64,000 nt of DNA, from positions 18,289 through 82,288 of the forward strand of contig CAJMKK010000009.1 of NCBI GenBank assembly GCA_905214105.1, given 5' to 3'. The notes under the pieces are model-generated. The model saw only the letters and a program-made list of their open reading frames with translations, was not told the origin of the DNA and ran no database searches. Source of the DNA: an uncultured bacterium (lineage in GTDB: Bacteria > Actinomycetota > Coriobacteriia > Coriobacteriales > Coriobacteriaceae). Below, piece by piece: positions 23,879 through 32,670 of the stretch (position 1 is the stretch's first letter; every line of letters begins with the position of its first letter). The position numbers and the translations under genes are program-made.

Positions 23879-25027
23879 CTACTCGTCGTCATCATCGAGC
23901 ATCGCGGAGCCATCGATGGCATACAGCTCATCGAACTCCTCGGTTTTGGGCTGATCGGTCAGCTCGACCTCGGACGGAGCATCGTCATCGAATTCAAGGC
24001 CGCAGGCGAGACGAACCTTATGCTCGATCTCGTCGGCACAATCGGGGTGTTCGCGCAGGAAGGCCTTAGCGGCCTCACGACCATTACCGAGCTTGTCCTC
24101 ACCGTAAGCAAACCAAGAGCCCATCTTTTTGCAGATACCGCACTCGACGGCCATGTCCAGAATCGAGCCCTCCTTAGAGATGCCCGTGCCGTACATGATG
24201 TCGAACTCGGCCGAGCGAAACGGTGCCGCCACCTTGTTCTTAACGACCTTGGCACGCACACGATTACCGATGACCTCGTCCTTGAGCTTGATGCTGTCGA
24301 TGCGACGAATATCGATGCGCACCGACGAGAAAAACTTGAGCGCGCGGCCGCCCGTCGTAGTCTCGGGGTTGCCGAACATGACGCCGATCTTCTCGCGCAG
24401 CTGGTTAATGAAGATGCAGGTCGTTTTAGATTTAGCGAGCGAGCCGGCGAGCTTGCGGAGCGCCTGGCTCATCAGACGGGCTTGAAGGCCGACCGTAGTA
24501 TCGCCGATCTCGCCCTCGATCTCGGCACGCGGGGTCAGCGCGGCGACGGAGTCGACGACGATGGCGTCGATAGCGCCAGAGCGCACGAGCATGTCGACGA
24601 TCTCGAGCGCCTGCTCGCCCGTATCGGGCTGGGAAATGAGAACCTCATCGATGTCTACGCCGATACGCGCGGCATACGTGGGATCGAGCGCGTGCTCGGC
24701 ATCAATAAATGCCACGACGCCGCCCATGGCCTGGGCCTCTGCCAAAATCTCGAGCGAAAGCGTTGTCTTGCCGGAGGACTCGGGACCGTAAATCTCGACG
24801 ATACGGCCGCGCGGCACGCCGCCGATGCCCAGAGCGGCATCGAGGGCCAGGGCGCCCGTGGGAATGGCCTCGACCTCGAGCTCGGGACCACCGTCGCCGT
24901 ACCTCATGATGGAACCCTGGCCGAATTTCTTCTCGATCTCGGCCTTGGTGGTGGCAATCATCTCATCGCGCTCTTTACCCGTCGTGCGAGCATGAACGGT
25001 ACGTACGGGACCTGAATTCTTGGCCAT
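23879..25027 (-). CDS. recA: Recombinase RecA
   Basis: ATP-dependent strand-exchange protein and co-protease for LexA, 382 residues. Walker A is GPESSGKTT, Walker B follows in [10 protein letters not shown], and the DNA-binding loops include [22 protein letters not shown] and [16 protein letters not shown]. The acidic tail ends in DDDDE. The start at 25027 follows AGGAGGG. It has its own promoter with an embedded SOS box and is the head of the recA-recX unit. Confidence 0.98.
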   Translation of the reverse strand: MAKNSGPVRTVHARTTGKERDEMIATTKAEIEKKFGQGSIMRYGDGGPELEVEAIPTGALALDAALGIGGVPRGRIVEIYGPESSGKTTLSLEILAEAQAMGGVVAFIDAEHALDPTYAARIGVDIDEVLISQPDTGEQALEIVDMLVRSGAIDAIVVDSVAALTPRAEIEGEIGDTTVGLQARLMSQALRKLAGSLAKSKTTCIFINQLREKIGVMFGNPETTTGGRALKFFSSVRIDIRRIDSIKLKDEVIGNRVRAKVVKNKVAAPFRSAEFDIMYGTGISKEGSILDMAVECGICKKMGSWFAYGEDKLGNGREAAKAFLREHPDCADEIEHKVRLACGLEFDDDAPSEVELTDQPKTEEFDELYAIDGSAMLDDDDE

Positions 25028-25057
25028 GAATAGCCCTCCTCTTAACAATCTGCATCG

Positions 25058-25086
25058 ATAATAAACGAACGGCTGTTCGTGGTCAA
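25058..25086 (-). promoter_or_regulatory. recA promoter with LexA box in the spacer
   Basis: On the minus strand TTGACC and TATTAT are separated by 17 bases. The spacer contains GAACAGCCGTTC (25067-25078), a perfect GAAC-N4-GTTC box, so bound LexA would block polymerase directly. Confidence 0.85.
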
Positions 25087-25254
25087 CCGTTCAGATAAAT
25101 CATATGCAGCCGACCTTTCCAAATCCCAACCAAACGCCGACCAAACACTGACCAAAAACTTGACCACAGGCGAACCAAGCAAGGCATGACGTGGAAGAAT
25201 ACGTCAACTAGCTGCACAAAGAGTAAATTTGCCAGAGGTCCCTATCTCTACAAT

Positions 25255-25276
25255 TTAGGGGCCCGGAGGCCCCTTA
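25255..25276 (-). terminator. Terminator after pncC
   Basis: TTAGGGGCC and GGCCTCC-side GGCCCCTTAA form a short GC-rich stem just after the pncC stop. The T-run on the minus strand is weak (TAAATT). It separates the ftsK-to-pncC unit from the recA promoter. Confidence 0.5.
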
Positions 25277-25285
25277 AAAACACGT

Positions 25286-25816
25286 CTATTCCATAGAATG
25301 GAGCATGCAGGCAATGCGACCCAGTGCCTCCGCGACCGCATGGGCACGAACACACGAACGATCGCCCTCATAGTGACAACGAATGGAGTCCACGACCGGC
25401 ACTCCCCCATCGCCCGAGCGATATGCCCAGCCAATATAAAAGGTTCCAGCCGGATCGTCCTCGGTGCCTCCACCGGGGCCGGCATAGCCCGTCGCGCTCA
25501 CGGCAAGATCGCTCTGGTACAGCCCAAGCGAGGCGGCAGCCATCTCGCGCGCCGTCTGATACGACACTGCGGTATAGCGGTCAAGCGTCTCTTGCTCAAC
25601 GCCGAGCACGCGATGCTTAATCTCGTCGCAGTACGTCACCGCACCGCCGCGCAGCACCGCCGAGGCACCGGGGATATCGGCGATCGTCGAGGCGATCATA
25701 CCCGCTGTCAGAGATTCAGCCGTCGAAACCGTCACACCATGAGCGCTTGCACGCTCGACAATATCGCGTGCGAGCTCTTCATTGTGCGCGGCAATCTGCC
25801 CAAATGATTCCCTCAT
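25286..25816 (-). CDS. pncC: Nicotinamide-nucleotide amidase (CinA C-terminal domain)
   Basis: A 176-residue stand-alone CinA C-terminal domain that deamidates NMN in pyridine nucleotide recycling. Motifs: TVSTAESLTAGMIAS with the catalytic serine, GGAVTYCDEIKHRVLGV and SATGYAGPGGGTEDDPAGT. The N-terminal MoaB-like domain of full CinA is absent, which is usual for PncC. It lies 12 bases after pgsA and just before recA, the same order as in many Gram-positive genomes (cinA-recA). Confidence 0.95.
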   Translation of the reverse strand: MRESFGQIAAHNEELARDIVERASAHGVTVSTAESLTAGMIASTIADIPGASAVLRGGAVTYCDEIKHRVLGVEQETLDRYTAVSYQTAREMAAASLGLYQSDLAVSATGYAGPGGGTEDDPAGTFYIGWAYRSGDGGVPVVDSIRCHYEGDRSCVRAHAVAEALGRIACMLHSME

Positions 25817-25828
25817 GCCTACCAGGAC

Positions 25829-26467
25829 CTAGACCGAAAAGACGATCTTGCGGCAATTCCAGAAGTACTGAGCGCCCGAGATAACGGTCAGGACAACGGC
25901 CACGGCGTACAGGAAGCGCGACACCGAGTAGATGCCAAGCGTCAGCACCACCGGGCCAAGGTGCAAGCCGGCCATCGCAAAGACGCACAAATAGCCGCAG
26001 ATGGAAACCATCGTAGTCGCTGTCTTGTACTTGCCGAGCTTATCGGCCGCAACGACCACACCGGCCGCACTCGCGACCATGCGCAGGGCGCTCACCAGCA
26101 GCTCGCGGAACAGGATGATGAACACGGACCAGACGGTTACGGCACCAAAGTCCAAGAACAGCAGCAGGGCAGAGAACACGAGGAGCTTATCGGCGATGGG
26201 ATCCAGGAACTTGCCGAAATCGGTGATCTCGTTGCGCGAACGAGCCAGGTAGCCATCAACCTTATCGGTGCACGACAGAATCACATAAAGAATAAAGGCA
26301 GCGGCGGCGAGCGGGCCGTCGAAATGGCTCCAATCCATACCGGCAACGCTCGTGTGAGACAGCGCCGACACGATCATGAACACCGGAATAAAGACGATGC
26401 GCACACACGTCACGATGTTGGCGGGCGTCCAAACACTCGTCAGTTCCTTATTGCTCTCGTTAGCCAC
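25829..26467 (-). CDS. pgsA: CDP-diacylglycerol-glycerol-3-phosphate 3-phosphatidyltransferase
   Basis: Makes phosphatidylglycerol phosphate, the committed step to phosphatidylglycerol. The 212-residue membrane protein has the complete motif in DKVDGYLARSR...FGKFLDPIADK and about five helices. It starts with GTG at 26467. It lies in the classic rimO-pgsA-cinA-recA order. It is distinct from the paralogue at 4820. Confidence 0.94.
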   Translation of the reverse strand: MANESNKELTSVWTPANIVTCVRIVFIPVFMIVSALSHTSVAGMDWSHFDGPLAAAAFILYVILSCTDKVDGYLARSRNEITDFGKFLDPIADKLLVFSALLLFLDFGAVTVWSVFIILFRELLVSALRMVASAAGVVVAADKLGKYKTATTMVSICGYLCVFAMAGLHLGPVVLTLGIYSVSRFLYAVAVVLTVISGAQYFWNCRKIVFSV

Positions 26468-26476
26468 GACGCTCTC

Positions 26477-27826
26477 CTACTCCACAACATGACCGATAAG
26501 CTCGTAGCAGAAACTATCGGTAAACTCGACCGTCAGAATATCGCCCACAGATGCCTCGCTGGCATCCAGATGCACCGCGCCATCGGAATCGGGCGCCTGG
26601 AACCAGGCATGTCCGATCAGCTCGACGCCGTCCTCGGTCTCCTCGATACCGTCGACGATCACCTGCGCGCGCTCGCCCACGTGCGCGGCAGTCGCGGCAA
26701 AGCCGAGCGACTCGGCCAGATCCAAAGCCTCCTGGGCGCGCTCGAGCTTAACCTCTTCGTCGACCTGACCTTCCATCTTGGCGGCCAGGCTACCCTCCTC
26801 CTGCGAGTAGGCAAAAACACTCGTGTAGTCAAAGCCCACGGCGTCCATAAAGTCAATGAGATCGCGGAACTCGTCGTCGGTCTCGGTCGGGAACCCCACC
26901 ATGGCCGTGGAGCGGATCACGATACCGGGGATGCGCTCGCGCAGGTCGCGGAACAGGTCCTCGAGCTCCTGGCGCGAACCGGAGCGGCGCATGGCCTTGA
27001 GGATACGCGCGTCGCAGTGCTGCACGGGGATATCGATATAGGGCAGAACCTCGGGCGTGTCGCGAATGGTCTCGATAAGCTCGTCGGTCATGCCCTCGGG
27101 CTGCAGGTAGAGCACACGGACCCAGACGTTATGGGGACGTACCGTCTCAGCAACGGCCTGCAGCAGCTGCGCCAGATTGCGCGGCGCGCCCTCGGCAAGC
27201 TCATCGTCGGCAAAGTCGGAACCCCAGATGCCCGTGTCCTGACCGATCAGAACGATCTCGCGCACACCACCGGCGACCAGGTCGCGTACCTCGGAGATAA
27301 TGCTCTCGGCATTGCGCGAGTGATAACGACCGCGGATATACGGGATCATGCAGAAGCTGCAGAAGCGGTTGCAGCCATCGGAGATCTTGACGTAGGCGAC
27401 AGCGCCCTCGACGGTGCGCTTGACCTGCGGAATATAGGTGGCAATCTCGCGCTCAACACCCAGCACGTCATCGATGACCGCCACGACGCCGTCTTCCTCG
27501 TCGGCCTTCACAAAGGCCGCGACCTCGGGCAGCTCGTCGGGCAGGTCATCCCCGTAGCGTGACGGCACGCAGCCGCACATGACGATCGGGCAGGAACGAA
27601 CGCCGTCCTGCACCTCGTTGGCAAGCTCGAGCGTGGTCTCGATGCTCTCGGACGTTGCAGAGGCAAGGAACGAGCACGTATTGACGATGGCGATATCGGC
27701 ATCCTGCGGATCGAATGCCTCCTCGTAGCCTGCGGCGGTCAAGAGAGAACGCATGCGGTCGGTGTCGACCTCGTTCTTAGCGCACCCGAGGGTGATGTAG
27801 AGCACGGAGCCCAAAGGTGTATCCAT
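26477..27826 (-). CDS. rimO: Ribosomal protein uS12 methylthiotransferase RimO
   Basis: Radical-SAM enzyme adding a methylthio group to the conserved Asp of ribosomal protein S12. The 449-residue protein starts SVLYITLGCAKNEVDTDRM, has NTCSFLASA, the radical-SAM CNRFCSFC, YLQPEGMTDELI and a C-terminal TRAM domain. The ITLGCAKNEVD opening separates RimO from MiaB and MtaB. It sits ten bases before pgsA. Confidence 0.95.
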   Translation of the reverse strand: MDTPLGSVLYITLGCAKNEVDTDRMRSLLTAAGYEEAFDPQDADIAIVNTCSFLASATSESIETTLELANEVQDGVRSCPIVMCGCVPSRYGDDLPDELPEVAAFVKADEEDGVVAVIDDVLGVEREIATYIPQVKRTVEGAVAYVKISDGCNRFCSFCMIPYIRGRYHSRNAESIISEVRDLVAGGVREIVLIGQDTGIWGSDFADDELAEGAPRNLAQLLQAVAETVRPHNVWVRVLYLQPEGMTDELIETIRDTPEVLPYIDIPVQHCDARILKAMRRSGSRQELEDLFRDLRERIPGIVIRSTAMVGFPTETDDEFRDLIDFMDAVGFDYTSVFAYSQEEGSLAAKMEGQVDEEVKLERAQEALDLAESLGFAATAAHVGERAQVIVDGIEETEDGVELIGHAWFQAPDSDGAVHLDASEASVGDILTVEFTDSFCYELIGHVVE

Positions 27827-27853
27827 GTTGGAGAGCGGTCCTTTCGAATAATA

Positions 27854-28351
27854 TTAGCGGTAGTTGGTGAACTGCAGCGGCTGACCGTAGTCCTGGTCGC
27901 GCAGGAACTGGATCACGGTCTGCAACGCGTCCTTCGAAGCAGAGGAAACACGCAGCTTGTCGGCCTCAATCGTCACCTTGACCTTGAGCTTTTGGTCCTT
28001 GATGTCCTTATTGATCTTCTTGGCGGTCGCCTGGTCGATGCCCTCGACGATATGGCCGAGCACGCGCACGGTGCCGCCCGATGCCGCCTGAGGCGCATCC
28101 CAAGACACGGCCTTAAGATCGATGCCGCGCTTGATGAGCTTGGAGGTTAGGACATCGATGATCTGCTTGGAGACAAAGTCGGCCGGGGCATTGATCGTAA
28201 AGAGCTTGTCGCCCTTCGAAAGCTCGATGGCGGCTCCGGAATCCTTCAGGTCATAGCGCTGGGAAATCTCGCGCGTGGTCTGCTGGAAGGCATTATCGAC
28301 CTCTTGCATGTTGACCTCGGACACGACGTCGAAGCTGGAATCTTTAGCCAT
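27854..28351 (-). CDS. YajQ-family nucleotide-binding protein
   Basis: A 165-residue cytoplasmic protein with two ferredoxin-like domains. Typical motifs are SFDVVSEVNMQEVDNA at the start, REISQRYDLKDS, and VKVTIEADKLRVSSASKD and DYGQPLQFTNYR at the end. YajQ proteins bind nucleic acids or cyclic di-GMP in some bacteria; the role here is unknown. The gene is between the RodZ-like gene and rimO and probably co-transcribed. Confidence 0.93.
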   Translation of the reverse strand: MAKDSSFDVVSEVNMQEVDNAFQQTTREISQRYDLKDSGAAIELSKGDKLFTINAPADFVSKQIIDVLTSKLIKRGIDLKAVSWDAPQAASGGTVRVLGHIVEGIDQATAKKINKDIKDQKLKVKVTIEADKLRVSSASKDALQTVIQFLRDQDYGQPLQFTNYR

Positions 28352-28395
28352 GATGTTTCCTTTCGCGTACGAGCGGCTTAGCAGCTATCGTACGA

Positions 28396-29889
28396 CTAGT
28401 CGGTTGAATCGGCGGGCGCCTGACCGTCAGGTGCGGTATCGGCGCCATCCGTGGACTGGGTATCGGGGCCGTCGGTGGAATCGGTACCATCGGGGGTGTC
28501 GGCACCATCAGAACTTTCACCATTCTCGGAATCAGTCGTCTCCTTCTTGGGAACGGTGATCGTCACACGCGCCACGCCCGAGGTCTTGGTATCGTAACGG
28601 ACCTTTTCACCGTTCTTGGTAACGGTGACATCGGAAGGCTTGGACGTGGTGATCTCGATCGAGGCCTCGGGCGTGTATTCCTGCTCAAAGGGGCCGGTCG
28701 CCTGGGCGCCATAGACCGACTTGCCATCAACCTTGACCTCAATCCAAGCAGTCTTGCCCTTGGCAACGGAAATCTTGACCTTTGTGACCTTGCTCTCTTC
28801 CTTCTTGGCTGTCGTCTTGGCGGCTTCCGAATCGGTCAACTCGTTCCTCGTCTCATCGGTATCTTCATCCTCATCGACGGATTCGGTCTTCTTGGAAGAC
28901 TTCTTAGTCGTTGTCTTGGTGGCAACGGGCGTCTCGGGCGTCGACTCGGGCGCCGAGGAGCCGCAGCCACGCAGGAGCACCACGATGAGCACGATCAGCA
29001 GCAGCGCCACGGCACCGATACCGGCGTAAACGATACGAGGATCGAGACCGTTGTTCTGGGGAGCACGCCCACCGCCGCGTCCACGATTGGAAACACCGCG
29101 ACCAGTGCCCTGGGGCATGCGACCGCGGTTATTGTCGGAACGTCCGCGATAGCTACCCTGGTGCTGCACATTGCGCTGGCCCGAGCGGGGGGAGAGCTCG
29201 CCGCGAGCCTGGTAGTTGCGCTGGCCCGAACGAGGTGCTGAGGAGCGCTGGCTAAAGGCCTGCGACTGAGATCGAAGACGCGGCGTCACCTGCGTGGTAT
29301 CGGCATCCGCATAGCCACCGCGAGAGCGTCCGGTGGGAACACCACGGTAACCGCGATCGGAATAGCCGCCGTCGCCGTAGCCGGCACGAGGGTCACGCGC
29401 CACGCCACGGGCAGCGGGAAGTGCACGGTCCTCGGGCATCGGCGTACTGCGGAACCGGTCACGCTGTGAGCGAATCTCCTCGCCCGAACCCGTCTCGGTA
29501 ATATAACCGGCCTGCTGAGGGCGCTGTCCATAGCGGGTCGAACGACCGCCCTGAACCATCAGGAAGCGCCCGTTATCGACCGAGGAACGCGAATTGACGT
29601 AGCCGGCGGCGTCCTGAAAACGACCGCCCTGCTGCGACGTCTCGCGCTCATATGCCATCAGATCGTCAAAGTAGGCATTGACGACCTCGCGCGGATTGAG
29701 GCCCAAAAAACGAGCATAGCTCGAAATCATGCCCTGTGCATAGCCGCGCGGCGGCATCGAGGCAAAGTTACCGGTCTCGAAAAACTCGATGATCTGCGGC
29801 CTGATTTTGATGGTGTTGGCGACCTGCTGAATGGAAAGGCCCATTCGGCGACGCTGCTCGAGCAGCATGTCACCAAAGCGTGCAGCCAT
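28396..29889 (-). CDS. RodZ-like membrane protein with N-terminal HTH
   Basis: A 497-residue protein with a RodZ layout: cytoplasmic HTH_25 domain (about 1-70; LLEQRRRMGLSIQQVANTIKI), a very long basic disordered region rich in Arg, Gln and Gly (about 95-290), one membrane helix (YAGIGAVALLLIVLIVVLL), a Thr/Lys/Glu linker, a DUF4115 domain (about 375-455; KGKTAWIEVKVDGKSV) and an acidic Asp/Thr/Gly-rich tail. RodZ links MreB to the wall machinery; no mre genes are in the window. It overlaps the ftsK stop (TGATG). The disordered stretch is much longer than in model RodZ. Confidence 0.85.
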   Translation of the reverse strand: MAARFGDMLLEQRRRMGLSIQQVANTIKIRPQIIEFFETGNFASMPPRGYAQGMISSYARFLGLNPREVVNAYFDDLMAYERETSQQGGRFQDAAGYVNSRSSVDNGRFLMVQGGRSTRYGQRPQQAGYITETGSGEEIRSQRDRFRSTPMPEDRALPAARGVARDPRAGYGDGGYSDRGYRGVPTGRSRGGYADADTTQVTPRLRSQSQAFSQRSSAPRSGQRNYQARGELSPRSGQRNVQHQGSYRGRSDNNRGRMPQGTGRGVSNRGRGGGRAPQNNGLDPRIVYAGIGAVALLLIVLIVVLLRGCGSSAPESTPETPVATKTTTKKSSKKTESVDEDEDTDETRNELTDSEAAKTTAKKEESKVTKVKISVAKGKTAWIEVKVDGKSVYGAQATGPFEQEYTPEASIEITTSKPSDVTVTKNGEKVRYDTKTSGVARVTITVPKKETTDSENGESSDGADTPDGTDSTDGPDTQSTDGADTAPDGQAPADSTD

Positions 29890-32669
29890 CAGAATCCTCC
29901 AAACTCACGATCTTCACGTGCCATCTCGGCGTCGACAGATTCCAGTGCAGCAAGCCCTTCCTCGTCCAACAGGACCTCGCGCGGCTTGGAACCGTCGGGC
30001 GGGCCGACGACACCCTTTTCTTCCAGCATGTCCATAATACGCCCGGCACGCGCATAGCCAACCTTCAGACGACGTTGCAGGCCAGATGTGGAGCCAAGCT
30101 GCGATTCCACCACAATATGGGCAGCTTCCCAAATGAGCGGATCATCGTCTTGCGGCTCGGCGACTCCGGTGCGAACAATGCCGCCGCCACCCGCCATGGA
30201 CATGGAAGCGGGGGCCACGGCAGACAGAATCTCCTCGTGGTAGTCGGGCTCGCTTTGCGACTTGACGAACTCGACAATCTCGTTGATTTCGTCATCCGAG
30301 ACAAAGCAGCCCTGGATACGGCGAGGCTTGCCCCAGTCAACCTTGGAGAACAGCATGTCGCCCAAACCGGTGAGCTTTTCGGCACCCATCTGGTCAATGA
30401 TGACGCGGGAGTCGATGCCCGTGGCGACGTTAAAGGCGATGCGGTTGGTGATGTTGGCCTTGATGAGGCCCGTCACCACGTTGGAGCTGGGGCGCTGAGT
30501 CGCCACGATAAGGTGGATACCGGCGGCACGGCCCAGCTGGGCGATACGCACAATCGACGCCTCGACGTCCTTGCCGGCAACCATCATCAGGTCCGAGAGC
30601 TCGTCGATAATAATGACCAGGTAGGGCATCTTTTGCGGCGGGTTGTCGTAATGCTCAAACTCGCCGGTTGCCTGCTTTTCGTTGTAGGTCGAGATCTTGC
30701 GCACGTTAAGCCGCTCGAAGACCTTCAGGCGACGCTCCATCTCGGACACCGCCCATTGCAGAGCGCTCGCGGCCTGCTTGGGCTCGGTCACCACGGGCAC
30801 ATAAAGATGCGGCAGACCGTTATAGCCTGCGAGCTCGACGCGCTTGGGGTCGACCATGATCAAGCGAACGTCCTCGGGGAGCGCGCGCATGAGCAGGGTC
30901 GTAATGATGGAGTTGATCATGACCGACTTACCGGAACCCGTGGTACCGGCGATCAGCAGGTGGGGCATCTTGGCGAGGTCGGCGACGACCGGCGTGCCCT
31001 CTGCATCGCGACCGATAGCGAGCTCAAGCGGACCGCCCTTAACATAGGGCAGCACGTCGCCCAAGTTGACGTTCTGACGCTTGCGATTGGGGATCTCGAT
31101 ACCCACGAGCGAGGTGCCGGGAATCGGCGCAAAGATACGAACGGACTGAGCGGCAAGCGACAGCGCGATGTCGTCCTCAAGGCTCGAAATCTTGCTCACA
31201 CGCTCGCCCTCGCCGGGCTGCAGCTTAAAGGTCGTCACCGTGGGACCGGCAATCCAGCCGACGACGCGAGCGCTACGGCCAAACTCAAGCAGCGTGGACT
31301 GCAACGACTCGGCGGTCTGTTCCAGCTCCTTGTCCGAAGACGCGGCAGAAGCGGACTGGGGGTTTGCATGCAGGATTTCGAGCGGCGGAAGCTTAAGGCC
31401 GTCCTCTTCTTCGCCCTTGGCATCAGCGGAAGCACTGCCCGCTCCCCCATCGCTAGAAATAGACGCTTCGACAGCGCCCACGACAGCCGTATCGGCAGCC
31501 TTGGGATGCTTGAGGAAATCAGGAATTTGAGGGGCGGCCGAGACGGGATTCACGGCAAACGGCGGTTCGGACTCGTCGACCTTGTCCGGATCGTCCTCAA
31601 TCGAAAGCTGGCCGGTCACCTGACCGCGCTTTGTCTGACGTCGCGGCAGCAAGGTGGTTTTAGCAGTCTCGAGCGGGGACTCGTCGTCCTCGTCATCGCC
31701 CTCGGTAAGCTCAATCTCGCTCTCGGACCAAGACGGGTCGGGCTCAGTCGTATTGAGTTTGGGAGCCGTCTTGCCCTTCTTGGCATGACGGCGAGGCAGC
31801 AGCGTGGTCTTAGCGCGCTCGGCCTCCACGGCATCGGACACGTCGACAAACGGATCCTCGTCCTCGTCGTCATCGTCCAAAACCGAGTCCGAATCGTTGC
31901 CCATGACCGTGGTCATGGCAGCATCGGAGCCCTTCTGACGAAGAATGCTCAGGTGCGGACGGGCAACGCCGGGCACCGACAGGGCTTCGTCGTCACCCCA
32001 CGGACTCGCGTTGACGTCGGCACGACGGCGCTCGGCAAAATCGGCCGCACGGTCGCGGGCAGAGCGCAAAACGCCGCCCACCGAAAAGCCGATAATGACA
32101 AAGCCCACGACGGCCAGACCCAAGAGAACCACCATCGCGATAGGCTTACCCAGGGCATTCTGCAGCGCACTCGCAATAAACGCACCGATGTAGCCACCCG
32201 AGGCGGACAGGTTTTGCGGCGTGAACATAAGGTTGCACGAGTCGCTCGTACCCGGCACCATCAGCGAAAGAATGGAGACGACGGCGATAAAGACCACGGC
32301 GCCGCCCGCAACAGAGCGCACGTTGAGCGGCGAGTCCTCGCCTAAAAAGAGCGTGGCGGCAAACAGCAAAATGACGATCGGCAGCACGTAGGCGCCCAGA
32401 CCAAAGCCCAGGTGGTAGAAACCGGCAACCGCAGCCGTAACGGGTGCGGTCGCCGGCGAAATCACGGCAATGAAGGACGCAATCGCCAAAACGGCAATGA
32501 CAACGCCGGCGATATCGCGGTTGGCCGAAGGCTCGACCAGGGGCTCAAAATCGTCGAACTCGGTCTCGTGGCCCTTATTGGCACGAAGATGGGAACCGGC
32601 ACCCTTAGCAGATGCCGGTTGGTTGTTGGCCTTATTGCCTTTGGCGTTTTGTGCAGATCCGCGCGCCAA
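29889..32669 (-). CDS. ftsK: DNA translocase FtsK/SpoIIIE
   Basis: Septal DNA pump that clears chromosomes at division, 926 residues. Four or five membrane helices lie at about 50-210, followed by a long acidic linker (to about 420), then the RecA-like motor with Walker A GTTGSGKSVM (about 570) and Walker B VIIIDELSDLM, and a C-terminal gamma winged helix (QRRLKVGYARAGRIMDMLE). It begins with TTG at 32669, seven bases after a GGAGG that lies in the end of rnj. Two near-identical TTLLPRR(H/Q) segments in the linker suggest an internal duplication. Confidence 0.95.
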   Translation of the reverse strand: MARGSAQNAKGNKANNQPASAKGAGSHLRANKGHETEFDDFEPLVEPSANRDIAGVVIAVLAIASFIAVISPATAPVTAAVAGFYHLGFGLGAYVLPIVILLFAATLFLGEDSPLNVRSVAGGAVVFIAVVSILSLMVPGTSDSCNLMFTPQNLSASGGYIGAFIASALQNALGKPIAMVVLLGLAVVGFVIIGFSVGGVLRSARDRAADFAERRRADVNASPWGDDEALSVPGVARPHLSILRQKGSDAAMTTVMGNDSDSVLDDDDEDEDPFVDVSDAVEAERAKTTLLPRRHAKKGKTAPKLNTTEPDPSWSESEIELTEGDDEDDESPLETAKTTLLPRRQTKRGQVTGQLSIEDDPDKVDESEPPFAVNPVSAAPQIPDFLKHPKAADTAVVGAVEASISSDGGAGSASADAKGEEEDGLKLPPLEILHANPQSASAASSDKELEQTAESLQSTLLEFGRSARVVGWIAGPTVTTFKLQPGEGERVSKISSLEDDIALSLAAQSVRIFAPIPGTSLVGIEIPNRKRQNVNLGDVLPYVKGGPLELAIGRDAEGTPVVADLAKMPHLLIAGTTGSGKSVMINSIITTLLMRALPEDVRLIMVDPKRVELAGYNGLPHLYVPVVTEPKQAASALQWAVSEMERRLKVFERLNVRKISTYNEKQATGEFEHYDNPPQKMPYLVIIIDELSDLMMVAGKDVEASIVRIAQLGRAAGIHLIVATQRPSSNVVTGLIKANITNRIAFNVATGIDSRVIIDQMGAEKLTGLGDMLFSKVDWGKPRRIQGCFVSDDEINEIVEFVKSQSEPDYHEEILSAVAPASMSMAGGGGIVRTGVAEPQDDDPLIWEAAHIVVESQLGSTSGLQRRLKVGYARAGRIMDMLEEKGVVGPPDGSKPREVLLDEEGLAALESVDAEMAREDREFGGF

Positions 32670-32670
32670 A

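Noticed and set aside
29880..32345. 821-codon open frame on the plus strand opposite ftsK
   Set aside because: It is a shadow of GC-rich codon usage in ftsK, whose protein has full family motifs; the plus-strand product is low-complexity and matches nothing.
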